From positions 1 to 19,453 of the forward strand of contig CANHJR010000002.1 in NCBI GenBank assembly GCA_947461165.1: 19,453 nucleotides of DNA, written 5' to 3'. Origin of the DNA: Saprospirales bacterium. Its GTDB lineage: Bacteria; Bacteroidota; Bacteroidia; Chitinophagales; JADJOU01. The notes beneath the pieces are model-generated. The model was not told the origin of the DNA and did not search any database. It worked only from the letters and a program-made list of their open reading frames with translations. This document shows positions 15,458 to 19,453 of this stretch, piece by piece. Made by a program: the position numbers and the translations under genes. The stretch's first letter is position 1. Each line of letters begins with the position of its first letter.

Positions 15458-17124
15458 TGAAAAAAATAAAAACTTGGGGATTATCAGCGTGCCTAATTAT
15501 TGGGTCTTTTGCCTTCATTTCAGCATCTGATGTTGACTTCTTTGAAATTTCAAAGAATATTGATATTTTCGTATCCCTATTCAAAGAGTTAAACATTCAT
15601 TACGTCGATAAAATCGATCCAAGCACGGTTATTCGAAAAGGAATTGATGCCATGCTTGACGAATTGGACCCATACACTGAATTCTACTCTGAGGCAGAAA
15701 CGGAAGATTTCAGAATTCAAACAACAGGCAAATATGGTGGAATCGGAAGTTTGATTTCAGAAAGAGAGAATTATGTAATCATCGAAGAGCCTTATGAAGG
15801 AATGCCAGCAGCTGAAGCGGGCTTGATGTCTGGAGATAAAATTCTAGAGATAGATGGTAAATCTATGAAGGGAAAGAAGTCAGAAGATGTTAGTAAGCTC
15901 CTGAAAGGCGCAGCAGGAAGCAAAGTAAAATTGCTGATTGAAAGAATGATAAGTGATGGTTCTGAGAAAAAGCTAAATATCGATATTCAACGCAGAGAAA
16001 TAAAACTCAAAAACGTACCTTATGCTGGGTTAGTTTCTAACGACATCGGTTATATCAAGCTAGAGAGCTTTATGGAAAATGCAGGCAATGATGTACGAGA
16101 AGAGTTCAAAGCTCTCAAAGCTAAAAATCCAAATTTAAAAGGAGTCATCTTGGACCTAAGAGGAAATCCTGGGGGACTTCTTCATGAGGCCGTCAACACT
16201 ACGAACGTATTTGTAGATCAAAACAATGAGATTGTAAGCACCAAGGGCAAAATAGTTGAAACGCAAACAACTCACCGAACTCAAAGGCGCGCTGAAGACC
16301 CTTCAATTCCAGTGGTAGTTCTAACTAATGCTGGATCAGCTTCCGCTTCTGAGATTGTGGCAGGAGCCATACAAGATTTAGATCGTGGTATTGTGATTGG
16401 CGGCAAAACGTTTGGCAAAGGGCTGGTTCAAAACACCAGGCCGCTCCCATATAATACCCAGCTCAAAGTAACCACGGCAAAATATTATATTCCATCGGGA
16501 AGATGTATTCAAGCGATCAATTATGCCGAAAAAAACCCTGACGGTAGCGTTAAAAAAATTCCTGACTCCCTCAAAATGGCATTTAAAACCAAAAACGGAC
16601 GAGTAGTATATGATGGCGGCGGAATAGATCCTGATATCAAAACGAAGAAAGAGTTTCTTCATCCTATTACCTATTTTTTGATGGTAAAAGGTATACTTGG
16701 CGACTTCGCTACAGAGTTTGTCGCTAAAAACCAAAAGCCAAAAAGTGCAAAGGAATTTACCCTCACAGATGCCGACTATGAGAAGTTTGTGCAATACACC
16801 AAGTCTAAGAAGTTTACCTATGATTCAGAGGTGGATAGGGAAATGAAAGAATTATTGAAAAAAGCCGATGACGAAAAAATGGCAACAAGCATTCAACCCG
16901 CATATGATGCCTTAAAATCAAAAATTGCAGAAGCCAAGGCTAAAGAAATCTATTCAAGCAAAAAAGAACTATTCGAATTATTAGAATCTGAAATTGTTCG
17001 CAGATATTTTTACAGAAAAGGTGTCATAGAACATGGATTCGTAAATGATGAAGATATCAAAGAAGCTTTAAATGCAATAAATAACCCAACCCAATATTCG
17101 AAACTCCTTAAACCATCAAAATAA
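15457..17124 (+). CDS. C-terminal processing protease, S41 family (Ctp/Prc type)
   Basis: S41 proteases of this type cut periplasmic or surface proteins near their C-termini with a Ser-Lys dyad. The 555-residue product begins with a signal peptide (MKKIKTWG then a hydrophobic run to about residue 22). The substrate-binding PDZ domain covers about 90-180, with KYGGIGSLI and EGMPAAEAGLMSGDKIL. The catalytic core holds ILDLRGNPGG (231-240), Ser296 in NAGSASASEI and Lys321 in GKTFGKG, with Gln325 four residues on, the same spacing as Ser430/Lys455/Gln459 of E. coli Prc. A charged helical tail follows from about 430, longer than in minimal CtpA enzymes and common in Bacteroidota members. It starts the plus-strand operon, and its stop overlaps the next start as TAATG. 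Whether it acts on T9SS clients such as the giant protein cannot be told. Confidence 0.95.
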   Translation: MKKIKTWGLSACLIIGSFAFISASDVDFFEISKNIDIFVSLFKELNIHYVDKIDPSTVIRKGIDAMLDELDPYTEFYSEAETEDFRIQTTGKYGGIGSLISERENYVIIEEPYEGMPAAEAGLMSGDKILEIDGKSMKGKKSEDVSKLLKGAAGSKVKLLIERMISDGSEKKLNIDIQRREIKLKNVPYAGLVSNDIGYIKLESFMENAGNDVREEFKALKAKNPNLKGVILDLRGNPGGLLHEAVNTTNVFVDQNNEIVSTKGKIVETQTTHRTQRRAEDPSIPVVVLTNAGSASASEIVAGAIQDLDRGIVIGGKTFGKGLVQNTRPLPYNTQLKVTTAKYYIPSGRCIQAINYAEKNPDGSVKKIPDSLKMAFKTKNGRVVYDGGGIDPDIKTKKEFLHPITYFLMVKGILGDFATEFVAKNQKPKSAKEFTLTDADYEKFVQYTKSKKFTYDSEVDREMKELLKKADDEKMATSIQPAYDALKSKIAEAKAKEIYSSKKELFELLESEIVRRYFYRKGVIEHGFVNDEDIKEALNAINNPTQYSKLLKPSK

Positions 17125-17528
17125 TGATGCCATACACAACAGAACTATTTTTTAGTCTCATCTTTCTATTTTTTGGAATCACATTTTTGGAATCAGGAAT
17201 TGATAAACTTCGAAATCCAGATGGCAACCTTTCATGGTTTCGCGAACATTTTGCCAACTCAATATTCAAGAAAATTACGACTCCTCTTTTTTGGATTGTA
17301 ACATTTCAGGAATTGGCGGTTGGAATGATTATGATAATATCTATTTGCCTTACTATAATTTCCGAGGATAAAAACATGGGGCATTTAGGCCTACTTTGGT
17401 CCTTGTTTCTTTTGATTCAATTATTTGCAGGACAGCGAATTGCGAAAGACTATGGAGGTGCATCCGGAATTGTGCCTTACATAATTGTTGCCATCATTGG
17501 ATTTTTTCTATATGGATTTTCTATATGA
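17124..17528 (+). CDS. DoxX-like small integral membrane protein
   Basis: This 134-residue inner-membrane protein has four predicted membrane segments at about 7-24, 55-79, 87-104 and 115-132. The sequence FGITFLESGIDKLRNP (17-32) fits the first-helix motif of the DoxX/DoxD family, whose members are often of this size and linked to redox or respiratory functions; the exact role is unknown. Its ATG overlaps the protease stop (TAATG), and a second ATG follows at once. Its stop overlaps the next gene's start as ATGA. This tight packing implies co-translation with the oxidoreductase subunit that follows, which fits a redox role, but that is inference. Confidence 0.75.
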   Translation: MMPYTTELFFSLIFLFFGITFLESGIDKLRNPDGNLSWFREHFANSIFKKITTPLFWIVTFQELAVGMIMIISICLTIISEDKNMGHLGLLWSLFLLIQLFAGQRIAKDYGGASGIVPYIIVAIIGFFLYGFSI

Positions 17529-19309
17529 AAACATTGATAGCTACTTTTGCAGGGGACTCCGGTGACGGAATTCAGCTATTGGGAAGTGCCTTCGCAGATA
17601 TTATTGCTCAACAAAATCTAGAATTAAACACCCTTCCTGATTTTCCTGCTGAAATTAGAGCTCCTGCAGGAACTATGAGCGGAGTTTCAGGATTTCAAAT
17701 TCAATGGAGTGATTCACAGGTTCTGACAGCTGGTCACAAATCTGATATTTTAATCGCTTTCAATGCAGCTGGTTTTAAAAAATTTATATCGCAATTAAAG
17801 CCCGATGGATTGCTTATATACGATCCTACCGGTTTTGATCCAAAAAATTGCAAACTATCGCAAGTAGAAATTTCAGAACTAGATCATATTAAGCAAAATA
17901 AACAAGAAGTTCGTTTTTCGGAATTAACAAGATCGGGGCTCATGGATCAGAATTTAACAGACAAGGAGCGCGATAAGAATAAAAACATCTTTGCTCTTGG
18001 GTACATGCTATTTGGTCTCGGCGGTGATATCGTGTCTACCCGAAAGCTTCTAAAATCAAAATTTAAAACGAAGGAATCAATTCTAGAAAGCATGTATGTA
18101 AGCCTTCAGCAAGGCTATAATTTTGCTGAAATTACCGAATTCTCCTATTTGCATTTTAAAACAAAAATTGAAAAAAAGAAGGCTGGATTTTATAAAAACG
18201 TGACAGGAAATAAAGGAATAGCATATGCTTTGCTCGCCGCACCAAAAATTTTTGGGAGAAAACTATTTTTTGGAGGATACCCGATCACACCTGCCTCTGA
18301 CATTTTGCATGAGTTGTCGAGAAACTCCTTTGAAGAAATTGTTGTGAGACAAGCCGAAGATGAAATTGCGGCGGCAGGAATGGCACTTGGAGCAGCTTTT
18401 GGAGGATGCATCGGCGTAACGGCATCTTCAGGACCGGGAATTGATCTCAAACAGGAAGCTATAGGATTGGCAGTTATGTCGGAATTGCCATTGCTAATAA
18501 TTGATATACAGCGGGCAGGACCAAGTACAGGATTGCCCACCAAAGTGGAGCAATCAGATCTAGAATTGGCGCTCTATGGCAGGCATGGTGATAGTCCTGT
18601 ACCCGTGGTCAGTATTCGATCTGCCATTGATGCTTATGATCGAACCATTGAGGCCATTGATATTATGATTCGATATCAAACGCCAGTCATTTTACTAAGC
18701 GATGCATTGGTTGCCAATGCAAGTGGTTTATGGAAAATTCCCAAATTGGAAGGGATTCAATACAGCGATGAACCAATGATTGAAAACAATAGATCTGCCA
18801 ATCTGGTCAAAAAATGGAAACAACCAGGGGTTGAAGATGATATGTTTATCCTTGGAGGATTAGAGCAGGACTCTGAAAAAGGCGGCATTTCATATGAGGC
18901 AAAGAATCATCAAGCAATGACAGAGATTCGCCATCAAAAAATTCAAAATATTTCGATGTCGATCTCACCTATCAAATTAGAACCAAATAGTTCCAATTCG
19001 GGCAACGTCATTATAACTTGGGGCTCTACGTATGGCGTTGTGAGAGAAGTTTTAGATTCAGAAGAATGTGTCTTTAAGGATCGGGTTGGTCACATCCATT
19101 TAGACTGGATTTTCCCATTGCCAGATGGTTTTGAAGATACGATATTCAATTTCGATCAAATAATTGTACCAGAGTTAAACAACGGTCAACTGGCAAATTA
19201 TTTGCAACAATTCACAAAAAAACGCATTCACAAAATAAATAAAATTCAAGGTCTACCTTTTTATAAAGAGGAATTATTAGAAGAAATTAGTCAAATAGTT
19301 TATGATTAG
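17525..19309 (+). CDS. korA: 2-oxoacid:ferredoxin oxidoreductase, fused gamma-alpha subunit (KorA-like)
   Basis: The enzyme decarboxylates a 2-oxoacid, most likely 2-oxoglutarate, onto CoA and passes electrons to ferredoxin; it needs a separate thiamine-diphosphate-binding beta subunit. The 594 residues hold the gamma domain first (about 1-190, starting with FAGDSGDGIQLLG at 8-20) and then the alpha pyrimidine-binding domain, with GGYPITPASDI at 250-260, ASSGPGIDL at 300-308 and RAGPSTGLPTKVEQSDL at 330-346. ITWGSTYG (497-504) and ELNNGQL (550-556) belong to the C-terminal part. The start at 17525 is chosen because the family begins right at this Met; upstream in-frame sequence is the DoxX gene read in another frame. 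The next gene starts inside its last codons and is not a beta subunit. Confidence 0.9.
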   Translation: MKTLIATFAGDSGDGIQLLGSAFADIIAQQNLELNTLPDFPAEIRAPAGTMSGVSGFQIQWSDSQVLTAGHKSDILIAFNAAGFKKFISQLKPDGLLIYDPTGFDPKNCKLSQVEISELDHIKQNKQEVRFSELTRSGLMDQNLTDKERDKNKNIFALGYMLFGLGGDIVSTRKLLKSKFKTKESILESMYVSLQQGYNFAEITEFSYLHFKTKIEKKKAGFYKNVTGNKGIAYALLAAPKIFGRKLFFGGYPITPASDILHELSRNSFEEIVVRQAEDEIAAAGMALGAAFGGCIGVTASSGPGIDLKQEAIGLAVMSELPLLIIDIQRAGPSTGLPTKVEQSDLELALYGRHGDSPVPVVSIRSAIDAYDRTIEAIDIMIRYQTPVILLSDALVANASGLWKIPKLEGIQYSDEPMIENNRSANLVKKWKQPGVEDDMFILGGLEQDSEKGGISYEAKNHQAMTEIRHQKIQNISMSISPIKLEPNSSNSGNVIITWGSTYGVVREVLDSEECVFKDRVGHIHLDWIFPLPDGFEDTIFNFDQIIVPELNNGQLANYLQQFTKKRIHKINKIQGLPFYKEELLEEISQIVYD

Positions 19310-19453
19310 AGGTTTTGCAATTTTTTTAATTAGTTTATTGAATTTGAAGCTCAATAGCCAGTCAAAGGAAAAAATTATCACAAGAGAGACTGTTGGCAAA
19401 TATCAGTCTATCAACCTGACAAAAAGCATTGTTTTGTCCCTTTCTAGCGATAT
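19302..19453 (+). CDS. Start of an exported protein, cut by the window edge
   Basis: An ATG at 19302, overlapping the end of korA by 8 nt, opens a frame that runs without a stop to the window edge (50 codons seen). The start, MIRGFAIFLISLLNL, is a short basic residue plus a hydrophobic run and ends in LNSQS, like many Bacteroidota signal peptides. After that, SKEKIITRETVGKYQSINL is hydrophilic. The family cannot be named from this piece. It is not the korB beta subunit, which is cytosolic and begins quite differently. The overlap suggests it belongs to the same operon. Confidence 0.6.
   Translation, partial: MIRGFAIFLISLLNLKLNSQSKEKIITRETVGKYQSINLTKSIVLSLSSD

Noticed and set aside
16378..16794. 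Minus-strand frame of 138 codons inside the protease gene
   Set aside because: It lies wholly within a well-supported S41 protease gene and shows no recognisable domain.
17396..17524. Extended korA start adding 43 residues upstream
   Set aside because: The extra residues are the DoxX gene read in another frame, are Cys/Trp-rich and match nothing in the family, which begins at the Met at 17525.
18190..18543. Minus-strand frame of 117 codons inside korA
   Set aside because: It is antisense to the highly conserved alpha-domain core, and its composition (Ala, Ser, Pro) reflects the reverse reading.

Overview
The window reads as chromosomal DNA of a Bacteroidota bacterium. It is AT-rich by eye. 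Four of the five spacers that could hold a promoter carry the phylum's -7 promoter word TAnnTTTG next to a gene start, and Shine-Dalgarno sequences are not obvious. One protein ends in a type IX secretion system (T9SS) type B sorting domain, the 'gliding motility-associated C-terminal domain', which is a Bacteroidota hallmark. A more exact placement (for example Saprospiria- or Chitinophagia-like) is only a guess. No tRNA, rRNA, CRISPR array, transposase or prophage gene was seen, and no gene looks broken.

Layout, left to right. (A) Minus strand, 139-1811: rsmA (16S rRNA dimethyltransferase) followed, with a 4-nt ATGA overlap, by a D-2-hydroxyacid dehydrogenase. (B) Plus strand, 1977-4488: pepA (leucyl aminopeptidase) and pdxA (vitamin B6 synthesis), transcribed divergently from A across a 165-nt spacer holding two back-to-back promoter words. 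(C) A strong, nearly symmetric hairpin terminator at 4508-4542 separates B from the convergent operon D. (D) Minus strand, 15246 to 4574: uppS (undecaprenyl diphosphate synthase), a small exported protein of unknown function, and a 9.3-kb gene for a 3088-residue secreted surface protein that fills almost half of the window. (E) Plus strand, 15457 to the right edge: a C-terminal processing protease (S41), a DoxX-like membrane protein, a fused gamma-alpha subunit of a 2-oxoacid:ferredoxin oxidoreductase, and the start of another exported protein. Each gene in E overlaps the next by 1 to 8 nt.

The giant protein is the most striking object. It has a signal peptide, a choice-of-anchor L domain, a Calx-beta-like stretch, two PKD/Ig-like domains, about 31 SprB-like repeats of roughly 76 residues with a conserved cysteine at each end, another Ig-like domain and the type B sorting domain. 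It should be exported by the Sec system and then T9SS and displayed as a long fibre, as an adhesin or a gliding-associated filament. The last four repeats belong to a different spacing class from the first 27. No PorP/SprF-type partner lies beside it, and the small exported protein upstream is the only candidate accessory factor here.

The remaining genes are housekeeping. PdxA and the PdxB/SerA-type dehydrogenase may both touch pyridoxal phosphate synthesis, and the nearness of pdxA to rsmA recalls the pdxA-ksgA linkage of enterobacteria. I did not find an unmistakably new multi-gene system. The best candidates for new biology are the architecture of the giant repeat protein and its unknown upstream neighbour.
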